A stretch of DNA of 64,000 nucleotides. It comes from Pyronema omphalodes. Its lineage: Eukaryota; Ascomycota; Pezizomycetes; Pezizales; Pyronemataceae. Position numbers and translations under genes: made by a program. How positions within the stretch are numbered: the first letter of the stretch is position 1; the number at the start of each line of letters is the position of its first letter. This document shows positions 21,150 to 32,546 of this stretch, piece after piece. Under the pieces are notes generated by a model. It was not told the origin of the DNA and did no database searches. It saw nothing but the letters and a program-made list of their open reading frames with translations. The stretch is taken from NCBI GenBank assembly GCA_024516155.1, contig JAJJXM010000080.1, positions 62,001-126,000 on the forward strand. Reading direction: 5' to 3'.

Positions 21150-21933
21150 ATGGTCACCTTCACCTTCACCACCCTTCTCCTCACCGGGCTCCTAGCATCC
21201 ACAACCGCGCACGTCACGCACCCCTCCATCCGTTCCGACTCCGAGATATCCTCCGCGCTCGCACATCTCTCCTCCGAACACAGCTTCATGACACCCTTCG
21301 CCTCGAGCACGTCCTTCATGGCACAATCCGGCTGGCTTCCAATGCCCCGTCGACCGGCATCATCCGACGAAGTTTCCGGAGCGGCAAGGCCAGATATCGA
21401 TGATTGGTACCGGTGCACGATTGACTTGAAGTCCTCGCCGACTATTAAGGAAAGTGAACGTGCTGCTAGAATGCTTTTGACTACGAAGAAGGGTTCGAGA
21501 TGTACTAGTGTTACCAAGAATATTCAGTGGTGTACTAGACTTAGTTTTTCGGGGAAGAGTAATACTAGTATTTGTGGTATGTTGGCTGTCTGTCTGCCTG
21601 GCTAGCTGGCTGGATGATATTTCCCCAGTCATCTTTTCTGCTTTCCTCGGAGATTCCTTGGATGCTTTTTCGCTTTTGATAAAATCGTTACTAACACCTC
21701 CCTCCCCCCTCGTCATAGCTCAAATTGGAAACTACGTAGACTGCTACATAGCAGCAGAAAGATTCCTCCAGTTAGCACGACTCTGCAGTAATGGGAAACA
21801 AACAGATGGAATGGTTTACATGGTGAACGAGAAGGCGACGCTGGTTAATTGCTTTGCGATCCCCGGTGAGGAAATTCCGGTTGCTAAGACTAGTGTTGAG
21901 GTGGAGGGGTTGGATGCTGCGGGGATTTTGTAG
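21150..21933 (+). CDS. Secreted cysteine-containing protein, unknown function
   Basis: Two exons, 21150-21576 and 21719-21933, with a 142-bp intron (GTATGT...TCATAG) give 213 residues. The start sits in ACCATGG. MVTFTFTTLLLTGLLASTTA is a signal peptide. The mature chain has seven cysteines, arranged as WYRC, RC, WC, SIC, DCY, LC and NCF, and a conserved-looking IGNYVDCYIAAERFLQLARL segment just after the splice junction. An exon 2 frame with balanced composition, and the phase match (codon G|CT), support the splice. I do not recognise the family. Its closest likely analogues are uncharacterised secreted proteins of plant-associated ascomycetes, which is inference. The intron is longer than most in this window. 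Confidence 0.75.
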
Positions 21934-22530
21934 GTTGAGATTTTAGATGAGCTGGGGATGGGGAGATGAGTTGGTGGTTTAAATGAGGACTCAGTTGATT
22001 CAATGATATAAGATGATCGAATTATGGTTTCTGTGCGCTTTATGTATGTCGTTATATATTTGTTTCTACATTCAAAATATCGACTGGATTAAGTTTGCTG
22101 TTTGATACACACGTAGACTAGCGGAGGTATTTCCATGACGCTGTTGTTTTGTACGACGAATCGATACATACGCTTGGGGAGGCTTCCAGAAACTTTCTCT
22201 GCAGCTTTTACGTGACAAACGCCTTTGGCACTAGAGTCGATTTTGAACCTTATGGATTTGATTTGATTTGATTTGATTCTCTTGAACGTTCCCAACCTTA
22301 AGGTTATGATGTATGCCACAGTCTAATTACATTCCGAGGCTCCAGCTGTTACCTTAGATTCTCGCTGGGATCCGCCCCAGAGCGTACTTCATTTCTTGGG
22401 CCTGTTGCCACCTCTCGTCCTCCTGCTGGTTTTCATTCTCGTCGTTACACTTTGGAGCCCTGTTTGCTCTTTTCCCACCCGGCACTCTCAACTCAACACT
22501 CTCACTCCGTTATTCGTACCCTGCCTCTGC
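21934..22530. other. Intergenic 3' flank, no gene seen
   Basis: Contains ATTTG/GATTT short repeats around 22257-22275; otherwise unremarkable up to the CT-rich array. Confidence 0.6.
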
Positions 22531-22800
22531 TCTCCTCTGCTCTCCTCTGCTCTCCTCTGCTCTCCTCTGCTCTCCTCTGCTCTCCTCTGCTCTCCTCTGC
22601 TCTCCTCTCTTCTCCTCTCTTCTCCTCTCTTCTCCTCTCTTCTCCTCTCTTCTCCTCTCTTCTCCTCTCTTCTCCTCTCTTCTCCTCTCTTCTCCTCTCT
22701 TCTCCTCTCTTCTCCTCTCTTCTCCTCTCTTCTCCTCTCTTCTCCTCTCTTCTCCTCTCTTCTCCTCTCTTCTCCTCTCTTCTCCTCTCTTCTCCTCTCT
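22531..22800. repeat. Two-phase decanucleotide array: 7x TCTCCTCTGC then 20x TCTCCTCTCT
   Basis: Seven perfect TCTCCTCTGC units (22531-22600) switch abruptly to twenty perfect TCTCCTCTCT units (22601-22800). The 10-bp period makes long open frames on both strands (Ser/Leu/Pro-rich or Arg/Glu-rich). I regard these as repeat artefacts. Confidence 0.97.
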
Positions 22801-23036
22801 CCTCTGCTCCATTACACTGGTCTTTATATCTCTTCACTCCGCCTCTCTCCCTTTGCCCCTCGACTTTTTCCCCTTCTTTCAGACCTCTCCTTTCGCCTCT
22901 CTCCTCAGCTTTTTTCTCATCCTGTCCTCTTCTTCCTCTCACTTCCTCTCTTTCGCCTTTCTCGCGCGCTACCCTTTCCCGCTTTTGCTGTTCTCCGGCT
23001 CTCTATGTACATAATCATGTATCTGTCTTCAGGTAT

Positions 23037-24580
23037 TTTTTTTTCTTTTTTTTTACAGCATAATATTATCCGTCTTGTTCGCTCCAAACCTCTTCGTGCT
23101 CGTTCTCAGATTCGATCAGAGTTCCCCAGCCTATTCTCCTTCCATAGCGGGAGCATTATTTATAACCTGTGCCTGTATCCACTCTGCGGTGGCAGTCTTG
23201 GTACATAGTAGAGATCATAGTGGTAAGGGGCCTTGGTTCCAGCGGGAGAGTAGAGTATCACTTGGAGTGGGGTAGGGCGGTTCCTGTGAAGTTTCAGTTC
23301 GCGGCGGAGTTTATTCCTCTGTACAGCTTGGTATTTTGGGCAGCCTAGGATGAGGTGATGAGGTGTTTGGGTGTTTGTGGGGGTTGCATTGGATAGGTGC
23401 ATCTGGGTGCAGGAAAGTTTTCAGAGTTCGTCTTTGATAGGTAATCCAGAAAACATCCATGACCGGTTCTCAGGCCTAGTATGGCTGATAAGATTTTGCG
23501 GGTGGTATTCGTGTATTTGTATATGCAGTGTCTAGCCGTCTTAAATGAGGGGATTTATATATTTTTCGGCTGTTTTTTTTTTTGCTCATACATAGTACCA
23601 TTCCTTCCACTCCTTCAATTTCTGGCCTCGAGTTTGTCTTTTGAGCCAGGAGATGGATACCAGATCAGGTGGGTGTGCGGTTCGGTTTCTGAAAGGTTGC
23701 AGCTTTGGCAAGCTGGTCATCTGCCACCTCATTTCCTCGGATTTGTGTGTGTCCCGGTACCCATGAGATTGCTATTTCAGTGTTGAATTTCATCAGGGTT
23801 TTTGTAATTTCATGGATGCTTCGGGCAATATATTAGCCGGGTCCCCTTTTGGAAGTGTCTTATCCTACGCCATCGCTGACTGGTTGTCACTAAAGATATA
23901 GATATGGCGATTGCATGCCTTGTGGCGCTTGATAAATGATGCAGCAGCCTTCTTGAGACCTTCAAGTATTGCTCATAGTTCCGTATCATAGACCTCACTG
24001 GTTTCTCCCATCGGTATCATGGTTTTCATTATTTGTGGGAGCCCAGCATGAGAGATGTAGAATCCAGCACCTGTATGATCTTCCTTCGATGAGCCATCAG
24101 TGTAGATAATGATATTATTTTCTTCCACTTGTAGTTCCTACAGTCTTCTCATATGTCAGCTTTTAAGATTTCCCGGATTTCGATATATATGTCTCTCTTC
24201 TCCCAAGGTGTCATGGTTTGTTGGGCTGTGTCCTCGACTGTGTCTGTGGGAGATATCCATGCCCCCAGGTATTGTAGTAATCCAGCAAGCCGTGAGGGTG
24301 CTCTAAGTCCAATCCGACATTGCAAGTCATATTCCCGGTCAGATTGTAATGATTTGGGATTGGGATTGGGAAGGAGGATGGAGGATGGATACATTATAGC
24401 CTCAGGATGATTTTGAACCATTCTTGAGCTGCAAATATCATACCAGACGCGCCTTTCCGTAGGGCCGTAGGGCTGTAGGAATTTCATAACACCACCCCAT
24501 CCCACCCCATTCAACTCCATAATGCCGCAATACCGTTCAACTACATAATCCCTCGGTCCCTTGGTGGTTGGTGGCTTCAA
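23037..24580 (-). pseudogene. Decayed non-LTR retrotransposon (LINE) 3' end with RNase H
   Basis: Minus-strand reading across frameshifts and stops shows RNase H landmarks: IIYTDGSS near 24105-24089, then SEVYDTEL, an A-I-L-E-G-L-K-K-A segment, and FSDNQSAMA near 23894-23870. Further downstream a TPHHLILGCPKYQAVQRNKL segment (near 23370-23310) matches the conserved region that follows RNase H in fungal Tad/I-like LINEs. A T-rich run on the plus strand at about 23036-23055 would be the element's poly(A) tail, directly marking its 3' end. At least one in-frame stop and several frameshifts mean it is dead. The 5' part, including reverse transcriptase, is absent. Confidence 0.75.
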
Positions 24581-25073
24581 GCATTATGTCCACCAACAAT
24601 ACTTTGATATTCGACAACGCATTCATCATCAGTTAAACCATCGTTGTCACCGCAGTATGTATGTATATATGGGAAATAATCCAGAAATGGTGCAGAGATG
24701 CTATACAGATTATGATATGAACAGACATGGTGGAAATTGTAATTGGATATCATTGATTCATTGATTCATTGATTCATTGATTCACTAAATCAAAGAATGA
24801 AAGACTAGATATCCAAAAGAACTAAAACATGGAAGCGTGATAACTAAACTGAACTAAAACTAAACTTAAGAATCAAAACGTAATAACTAAAATATGATAG
24901 CTGGAATATAACATATGACAATACCCCACCATCCCACCATCCCACCATCCAGAATATATACTTTTTCCTTTTCCATTTCCTTTCCTTTTCTTTTTTTACC
25001 CACACCCATCCCCAAATCCCACACCCATCCCCAAATCCGCAACCCAAATCCTAAATCCAACCCCCAACAAAAA
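24581..25073. other. Intergenic, 3' flank of HET-C gene
   Basis: Includes four CATTGATT units (24751-24782) and an AT-rich tract. No gene seen. Confidence 0.6.
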
Positions 25074-28000
25074 CTAATCATACCTCCTCCTTCCCTCATC
25101 CCCAGAACCACGGCGTCCATGTCCGTATTTCTTACGATCATCGTCGTCGTCGTCGTCGTCGTCTTTACGGCGGCCGTAGGATTTTTTATGGTCGTCGTCG
25201 TCGTTGTCGTCGTGACGCTTCTTATAGGATTTTTTATGGTCGTCGTCGTCGTCGTGCTTCTTGTAGGATTTCTTATGGTCATCGTCGTCATCATCGTCGC
25301 GCTTATATCCATACCCCGAGGAGCCGCCGTAGGATGATTTCTTACGGTCGTCGTCGTCGTGCTTCTTATAGGATTTCTTACGATCATCGTCGTCGTCATC
25401 GTCGTCGTCTTTACGGCGTCCATAAGATTTCTTACGATCCTCATCGTCATCATCGTTACGCTTGTATCCATACCCGGAAGAACCTCCATAAGATGACTTT
25501 TTACGATCCTCATCATCATCATCGTCCCGTCCATACTTCTTCTTCTTCTTATCCTCCTCCTCATCATCTCTACGGCCGGCATAGGATTTCTTACGATCAT
25601 CATCCTCTTCACGATTATAACCGTAACCCGAGGAACCACCGTAGGATTTTTTACGGTCATCATCGTGATCGTTATCGTCTCGTCCATATTTCTTCTTCTT
25701 CTTATCTTCATCATCATTGCGACGGTAAGAGGATTTCTTACGATCATCATCATCATCATCATCACGTCCGTATTTCTTCTTCTTCTTCTTTTCATCCTCA
25801 TCGTCTTCATCCTCGTCTTCATTTCTGTTTCTGTTTCCATACGATTTCTTCTCTTCTCTACCATATTGTTTATTCTTATCAGAACTTTGATTGAATTTCC
25901 TATCATCATCATAATGGTATATTTTCCCCGAGTTTCCACGCATTCCCGAGGTTTCGCCGCCGCCCATTCCCCCATACCCTACGGTATCTCCCCTGACTTC
26001 ATAATCCCTTCTACCAGCCCCTAGAGTATCCGCTATTGTCCTCTTATTTCTTTCGTCAGAATCTCTCGTCGTCTTGTGTGAAGCATGTTTGGTACCTTCA
26101 TTATTACCCCCGTAATAGGATCTAGATTCTCCGCCTCCGTAACCACGGGATTCACCACCGTACCCTTCAGTCTCGTAGTTATCCTCAGCGGGTGCATCGT
26201 AACGTTCCTCACGGCGTCCGTAGCTAGACTCCTGGTTACCGCCATATCCTCCGTAGCTCTGTTCCTGGTTGCGTCCGTAACCTCCGTAGGTCTGTTCCTC
26301 ACCGCCTCCGTATCCTCCGTAAGACTGCTCGTTGCGGCTGTAGTTGTCGCCACCGTATCCACTGCTCTCCTGCCCGTAGTTATCCTGGCTGCGTTGGTTA
26401 CCCCCATAGGAGTCGTAAGTGTCTCCTACACGACCGTATTGCGTTCTCTCGCTGCTACCTCCTCTGTTCTCTCCAAGCATATTCTCTGCAACACCGCCCA
26501 AAAGTCCTCCGAGTAATCCTCCCATACCAGTAGGCTCAGACTTTCCACCTCCCGTCAAAGCATTCTCGACGGCACCTCCAAACAACTGTCCAATAGCCTC
26601 CCCCTTAGTCTTTGGCTGGCTGGTAGGGTACATAGGAGCACCACATCCGTGTCCGTATTGAGCGGTCATGGCGTTTTCAACGTGGTTCTTTCCAGCTTGA
26701 ACTCCCTCGCGGCTAAGCTGCTCTCTCAAGGTGTCTTGCTCGGAGCTGGACTTGCTGTTCCACCATTCCTCGACCACCTGGAACATAGCCTGACGACCCT
26801 CTTGTCCAGGACGGCCAGAGTCGCGGAGTGCAGGGTGGTGGAAAACTCCATTAATGATGGTGTCGATGGTGTTGTTGATATCAACACCTTCGTCATCCCA
26901 AGCCTCCATCAAAAGGGGGACAGCAAACTTCAAGACAGCGGAAGCAATCTTTCCAGCAGGCTCGTTGAGGACATTGGAGAAGTGGTCCTTGGAAAGCATA
27001 GAGTGGGTAGGGTTGCTAGAGTCGTCATCATTGAAGACAACGTGCTGGGCGTTTTCTGAGCTTGCGATAACCTCGCTGGATCCAGTCTTGAGTTCAGAAG
27101 AAACTTGGCGAAGAATAGGAAGCAACCAAGGGGCAATCAAAGAGAAAACGAAGAGGGTAGTAACCTCAGCCAATTTCTCAGTGATAATGCCGATTCCAGT
27201 GGCTTCAATCTTGCGCATCAACTTGTCGTGGAACTCGAGGTAAGGCATGATTTCGTTGATAACCTGATCAGCGGAATCTCCAACTCCCCATGGCTGTCCA
27301 GACTCCTTCTGCTCCTGTGACTTGCGCTTAAGCTCCTCAGCCTGGGACATCTCGTCGCCGGAGTTCAGGTTGGGGATCTTTCCGATCAAATCGGTAATAC
27401 GCTGAAGGATACCATCGGATCCCTCGTTCTGTGCGGCCTGCTCAGCTGCGGAAATCTGGTTCTCCAAACGGGACATCTCGGACTGCATAGCCTTGTCGGA
27501 AACCTCTCCAATAACGGAATGCAAGAAATCGACACCTCCGAAGGTTCCGGTAACAAGAGGCCAGATGTCCTTGCCATCAACGTTGACTCTGGTGTTGGAT
27601 CCAACATGGGGGAAAACTCCCTCCTCTCCCATCTCGATAAGCGCCAACTCGGTGTAGTTGGAGTGAGCGGAAAAGTCCTCAAGACAATGAAGTCCAGTAC
27701 CCATCAAGCGGAAAGCCTCGAACAAAGTAGCCTCGTCTCCGTTGTTGGCATAATCACGTCCCATCTCGATGGAACGACGGAAAAGGTCGCGGAGGAGCTT
27801 GGAGGAGGTGTGCATCTCATCTCCGTTGCTGAGACGGTCGATGTTTTCGTTGGCAATGTAGTTCTTCATTCCAGTCTCGGGGTCGATACCAAGCTCGATT
27901 TCCTCGTCGATGGGTCCACGAAGGCGGGGATCAAGTTCACGGGCCTATGACAGTCAGCTCAAGCCCTTTACATCGTCTTTGCTCATTACGCTCTCACCCC

Positions 28001-28577
28001 CTCGCCAGGGTACTCACATCCTGGTTGTCGTTGTAATCCTTAGGGTTATCAATATGTTCCTCAGGTCTGTAACATCCCAATCTCTCCTCGGTAACCTCAA
28101 ACTCGGCCGTAGCATATCCAAAAGTCAAGAAACCCAACAACCACAAAAGCAATCTGATAGTAGGAGCTTCAACATGCTTCAAAGCACCAGTGTCGATAGC
28201 CTGAGAGTAATCACGGAGCCAGTTTCCAAAGTAGATGCGCTTGACATCCATAGAGGTGAATTTACGACGGTTACCAGCGGCGGCGGCAGAAGCCAAAAAC
28301 AGCTGGAGAAGAGTGTCTTCGATATCTCCGTGACGGAAGTTGATATCTAGACATGTTTAGCGGGGTGTTGCGAGGCGCAGAGGGGTAATTGCCGATGAGG
28401 ATCCGTAAAACATCCACGGAAGCCCTTCGGATGGCGGAACCTCGCCTCGGGGAATGAGGAATAGGGATACTTACTCTCGACAACAGAGGTGCTAGGAATG
28501 TTACCAGCGCCAAAGGCGACAGTAGGAGAGACACAAAGTGCCAATCCCACGATGAGGAGAGGGAGTAGATATCCCAT
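25074..28577 (-). CDS. het-C: HET-C family protein with long Asp/Lys repeat tail
   Basis: Three exons: 28475-28577, 28018-28346 and 25074-27944 (introns 128 and 73 bp), 1100 residues. It opens with the signal peptide MGYLLPLLIVGLALCVS. The HET-C core is evident from INFRHGDIEDTLLQL, IYFGNWLRDYSQAID, LGIDPETGMKNYIANE and CLEDFSAHSNYTELALIE, extending to about residue 640. In Neurospora, het-c alleles control heterokaryon incompatibility through cell death. The C-terminus is unusual: a Tyr/Gly/Gln-rich segment (about 650-830) is followed by about 250 residues of repeated Asp runs with RKKSY, KKKKYGR and GGSSGYGY modules. Each repeat is codon-mixed GAT/GAC, so it is not a simple microsatellite slip. 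No HET-domain partner (pin-c-like) lies next to it. Confidence 0.92.
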
Positions 28578-29368
28578 TCTTGCTGAATTGTTTTCTCTTT
28601 CTTTGATCTGTGATGAAGTTGTTGATGAAGATTACGATTTTCCTCGTAATTGGGGGATGAGGAGAGAAATCGAGATGAGAAGATGTGAGGAGGGGTAGAC
28701 GGATGCTTTTCAGGAGCTTCGGGTTAGCAGCTGCTAGAGAACTCACCATAGCTCTCTAGCGGGGTCGTTGTCTTGGGATCCCTGTTAGTGAGGGGCGTGT
28801 TGGTTTTGAGGGGTCGTCGGAGCCTCGAATCATCCAATCATCCAATCACCCAATGAAATCCTCACTCGCGGAACGCCGACACAGTTCCGTACGATGCAAC
28901 TATGCAAACCAGCGCAGATGAACGCAGAACTTGGCAAGAGCGCACAGAAACAAGATCCATACGTCATGTGGCAAATGATTGACAGTGAATTCGAGATTCA
29001 CTGGTGAAGAAAAGGATGCAAATAAATGTGAAACATGAATGGAGATCGTGGAAACAGTCAAGATCATCGATTGACATCGCGAAGCTGAGTTTAAAAATAA
29101 AAATGAAAAACATTGGGGGTCAACATGTGAAGATGCTGCTGCTGTTTTTTGTAAATACACTCGTTACCCCTCCCGAGATTGCCACAACGGTAACACAAAC
29201 ACCAATCGGATATCTCATTCACCAGCTCGCCAACATGCAACAAGCATTGCCGCGCCCGCCTTGTCCCGCCTTGTCTTAACCCCTCCCTCTCAGCCTCGTG
29301 AAAATGCATCTCCCCACATCACCGACACACTAACTCAAGCTGCCATCATATGAATCCTCCGCCGAATA
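28578..29368. other. Spacer between HET-C start and oxygenase stop
   Basis: Upstream region of the HET-C gene, with clustered CCAAT boxes, then the 3' flank of the oxygenase. No gene seen. Confidence 0.6.
28834..28854. promoter_or_regulatory. Three CCAAT boxes at 8-bp spacing
   Basis: CCAAT occurs at 28834, 28842 and 28850, about 260 bp upstream of the HET-C ATG. CCAAT is the core site of the fungal HAP/CBC complex, which works in either orientation. Confidence 0.55.
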
Positions 29369-30994
29369 CTACTCAGCATCAGAATGATACCTAACCTCAT
29401 CAGGTTCCGCATCCATCTTCCTCTTCTCATACGCCTCCTTCCTTAGCAAACTCCCATCTGGACCTGGATCCTCGCCGTAGCTGGGAGCTTCTTCAATCTT
29501 GTCTATGACAATCGTTGGAGCTCTGCGGCGACCTTTAGGTTTCTCGCTTCCCTCGCTCGCTTCCTCGACGGTAGGTACCACCAGTATCGGAGCCGAAGCT
29601 TGTTCCACTTCCATCTTCTCCACTTGCGCAGCAGTCTGCTCAGACGAATCCTTCACAACCCCCGTCTTCCTCAACTGCTCCAAAATATCCGGATACCACT
29701 TCTCCCCCACATCCGGATGACTCTTGACCCTATTCACCAACGTAGCCTCCCCCAGAATTTCAAACATATCCTTCCGAAACGTCATCTCAACATCACTTCC
29801 CACCACCTCCTTCTTCAAAGCTTTCACATGCTCTGGTACAGTCATAGCCTCGAATCTTGCATCGTAACTTACACCCTGAAAGAACGGGATACTATAACGA
29901 GGACCTTGACCAGCAGCAGGTGAGAGAACTCTGTGAGTAGTAGATGCCACTACACCACCTGTTATAGCCTCTAAACCCTGACCCATAGCAACCACAAATG
30001 TATTCTCAATCGGGGGACAAGAGATCCATACCCCGTCAGCATTCTGAACCTGTAGACAATCATGTGGAGGAACCTGTAGGAGGTAAGAAGAAAGCATCGA
30101 GTCTATACATGCACCATATGAGTTAGAAATATCCATCCACTTATGATTATCTCTCCGCGTAGAAGGATAATTACCTTTATGAGGCCCAACTATCAATTAT
30201 ATCATCAGCATCATCACAGCATCAACTTGAAGGGATCATTAAACATACCACCCTGAGCAGCATCACCCTCTAATCCAAGCTCACTCATATCCGGATACTT
30301 GATCAACTTCAACTTATCCTGTCTCTTCGTTCCACTTTCCGATTCCCCAATGCCTTCATAAAACCGTTCAAACGCATCCCTAGGTAACCCAATAGCCTCC
30401 GCAATCAGCGCTGTGAAATCAGTTGATAGCTGCGTCATCTTCTCAATATAAGTTTCCATAGTCTTCCTGAAACCAGGAATAAGATCTTCGTCTGGCCATT
30501 GATTTGGTCCTCGAAGTTGTCGGTAACGTGGTTCGGAGGATGATGGTGCCGGAAGTTCCGTCGCAAGATCAATTTGTTCACGGTAGTCAACCGAGTGTTT
30601 CGTGCTATATAGATATCAGCCCAAATCCCGTTGAGTCTACGAAACCCGCAGCATCCGCAGAATCCACAGAACCCGCAAACTCCCCCCATCCCCCCCCTAA
30701 AAAAAAAACCAAAAAAAGCACCTACACTTCCCCCCCCAAGCCAGTATACCCCAAAAAATGCGTACTCCTCCGCATCGCCAACGCCTCCTTCTCCTCCATC
30801 GACAGATCAAAAAACTTCCGGCAATACCTCTCAACATCCTGTAATAGCTCCTGCGAAACCCCAGTGTTGCGGAGGTATAAGAAGCCGGTTTGTAGTAGCG
30901 CGCTTTGGAGATCAGCTAGGAATTGGGGTTTGCTGCTGGGATCCTTTGAGAGGGAGAAATCGAGAAGGGGGATGCTGGTGAAGGGGCGGGCCAT
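29369..30994 (-). CDS. 2-oxoglutarate-Fe(II) dioxygenase (IPNS-like)
   Basis: Four exons: 30726-30994, 30249-30604, 30175-30189 and 29369-30102 (introns 121, 59 and 72 bp), 457 residues. The N-terminal DIOX_N region has IPLLDFS, GFLYLRNTGV and KFFDLSMEEK. The catalytic core has KLIKYPD, VGPHKDSM with iron ligands His212 and Asp214, LQVQNADGVWI, the distal ligand His270 in TTHRVLSP, and the 2OG-binding Arg282 in RYSIPFF. Exon 3 is only 15 nt and codes V-G-P-H-K; without it the HxD motif is lost. A 150-residue C-terminal extension ends in a charged segment. Such enzymes hydroxylate, desaturate or cyclise small molecules; the substrate is unknown. I chose the ATG at 30994 because the upstream in-frame extension is only minisatellite sequence. 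Confidence 0.88.
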
Positions 30995-31059
30995 GGTGCT
31001 GGTGGGCGGGTGGTGCGGGTGGTGGTGGAGCGGGGTGGTGGTGGAGCGGGGTGGTGGTG

Positions 31060-31248
31060 TAGCTGAGTGATGCTGTAGCTGGGTGGAGCTGGGTGGAGCT
31101 GGGTGGAGGTGTAGCTTGCTGGAGGTGTAGCTGGGTGGTGGTGTAGCTTGTGTAGCTGGGTGGTGATGGAGCTGGGTGGAGCTGTAGCTTGCTGGAGGTG
31201 TAGCTGGGTGGTGGTGTAGCTTGTTGAAGCTGGGTGGAGGTAGCCAAT
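31060..31248. repeat. Minisatellite of GTAGCTGGGTGG-type units
   Basis: Interlocking units built from GCTGGGTGG, AGGTGTAGCTTG and TGGTGGTGTAG. The array is continuous in frame with the oxygenase N-terminus on the minus strand and reads as a His/Pro/Thr/Ser-rich stretch. Confidence 0.85.
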
Positions 31249-31380
31249 ACAAATCGTCAAGCAGGCCGAGCTTACGTTCCTTTTCCGTATCTTCCGTATC
31301 TTTACCCCGCTGTGTATATCTTCAGAAACAAAAAGCCGACAGGAAGCTGAATTCGAAGGTCAGTAAATGTCAGTGTAGCT

Positions 31381-31432
31381 CAGTCGGTCAGTCAGTCAGT
31401 CAGTCGGTCAGTGTAGCTCAGTCAGTCAGTCA
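31381..31432. repeat. (GTCA)n tetranucleotide microsatellite
   Basis: Two blocks of CAGT/CGGT tetramers separated by GTGTAGCTCA. Confidence 0.9.
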
Positions 31433-32487
31433 AAGCAATCAAATCAAGCAAATCAAGCAAATCAACCACGCAAGCAACCCAAGAACTGCGGGGTAGCAGC
31501 TAGCTATCTTAAGCCTTGATTGCCAGCTTGTTGCTTGATGAGCTCTCAGCTTGCTTGCTTGCTTGTTACTTGCTTGTTACTTATTGCTTGCACTGCCCCC
31601 GGACCCCGCCCCCGCTTTATATATAGCTAAACCTAAAATAGGAAGGTTGTCCGCTCCGGTGAAACGAGTTAGGGTTTATCACGTGATGCTGAGGCTGTGG
31701 AAGAGGGGAGAGGGGGTTGAGGGGGTTGAGGCTGTGGAAGAGGGGTTGAGGGGGTTGAATGGTCTGGAGGGATCGATTTTGGATAATTATGATAGTTTGA
31801 TATCCACTTCTTTGTCGCGGGTTGAGAGAACTTTCGGGACACGAAGATGGTTCGCGTGATGCGTAGGAAGTTATGTGCTTATCGGTATCTACGCTGATAG
31901 CTTATTTTGAAGGAGGTTTACGGGTTGAAGATTTTATTGGCTGTTGTGGGTAGATATTGGTAGATATATATCTACCACCAGCCAATACCACCATAGACAA
32001 CGATGCGGTTTTTCCCCAGCGGAAGTGATGGGGTGTTGAAATCTCCATGTGGAAGCTTACCGCTGTGATATCTCCAGATTCTCAAGGGCGTTTATCATCA
32101 TATATCCCTCAAGAAACAGGTAGATATAAACAACAGCCCTAGCGCCATTTTTCTTTTCCCTTATCATAAACACTGCAACATCCTCCCAGCGATACCGCCT
32201 ACCCCACCACATCTAGCCACATCACATCACAACCCCAACCTCACCAAATAGGAATACATAGTCTCAAGCATCAACAGCAAATCATGCAAACAAGAAGTAT
32301 CTTCAACTATTTCTGCTCCTCGACGAAACGCCCCGGGACTGGCTTCGAGTTTCTAAGGTTAGACACCAGCTAAGCGTGACCATAACTGGCAACTATACCT
32401 TGCCTCCCTTGATGTTACGTACGAGGAATCCAAGCTGGAGGTTCTTGATATTAGAATATAAAGATTTTGTACGGGAATTATATCACA

Positions 32488-32504
32488 CCCCCCCCCCCCC
32501 CCCC

Positions 32505-32542
<38 letters not shown>
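32488..32542. repeat. Poly(C)18 directly followed by poly(A)37
   Basis: Eighteen C then thirty-seven A with no intervening base; noncoding on both sides. Confidence 0.97.

Positions 32543-32546
<4 letters not shown>

Noticed and set aside
22396..23208. Long Ser/Leu/Pro-rich (plus) and Arg/Glu-rich (minus) open frames
   Set aside because: Generated by the 10-bp CT-rich tandem array; the frames stay open because the period avoids stops, and they have no non-repeat domain.
24887..25975. Minus-strand 362-residue Met/Thr/Arg-rich frame
   Set aside because: Shadow of the HET-C repeat tail in another frame.
30722..31252. Oxygenase start at 31252 with an 86-residue His/Pro/Thr extension
   Set aside because: The extension is minisatellite sequence; MARPFTSIPLLDFS at 30994 is the normal family start.
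31381..31432. Possible CRISPR-like regular repeats
   Set aside because: Continuous tetranucleotide repeat without spacers, in a eukaryotic genome.
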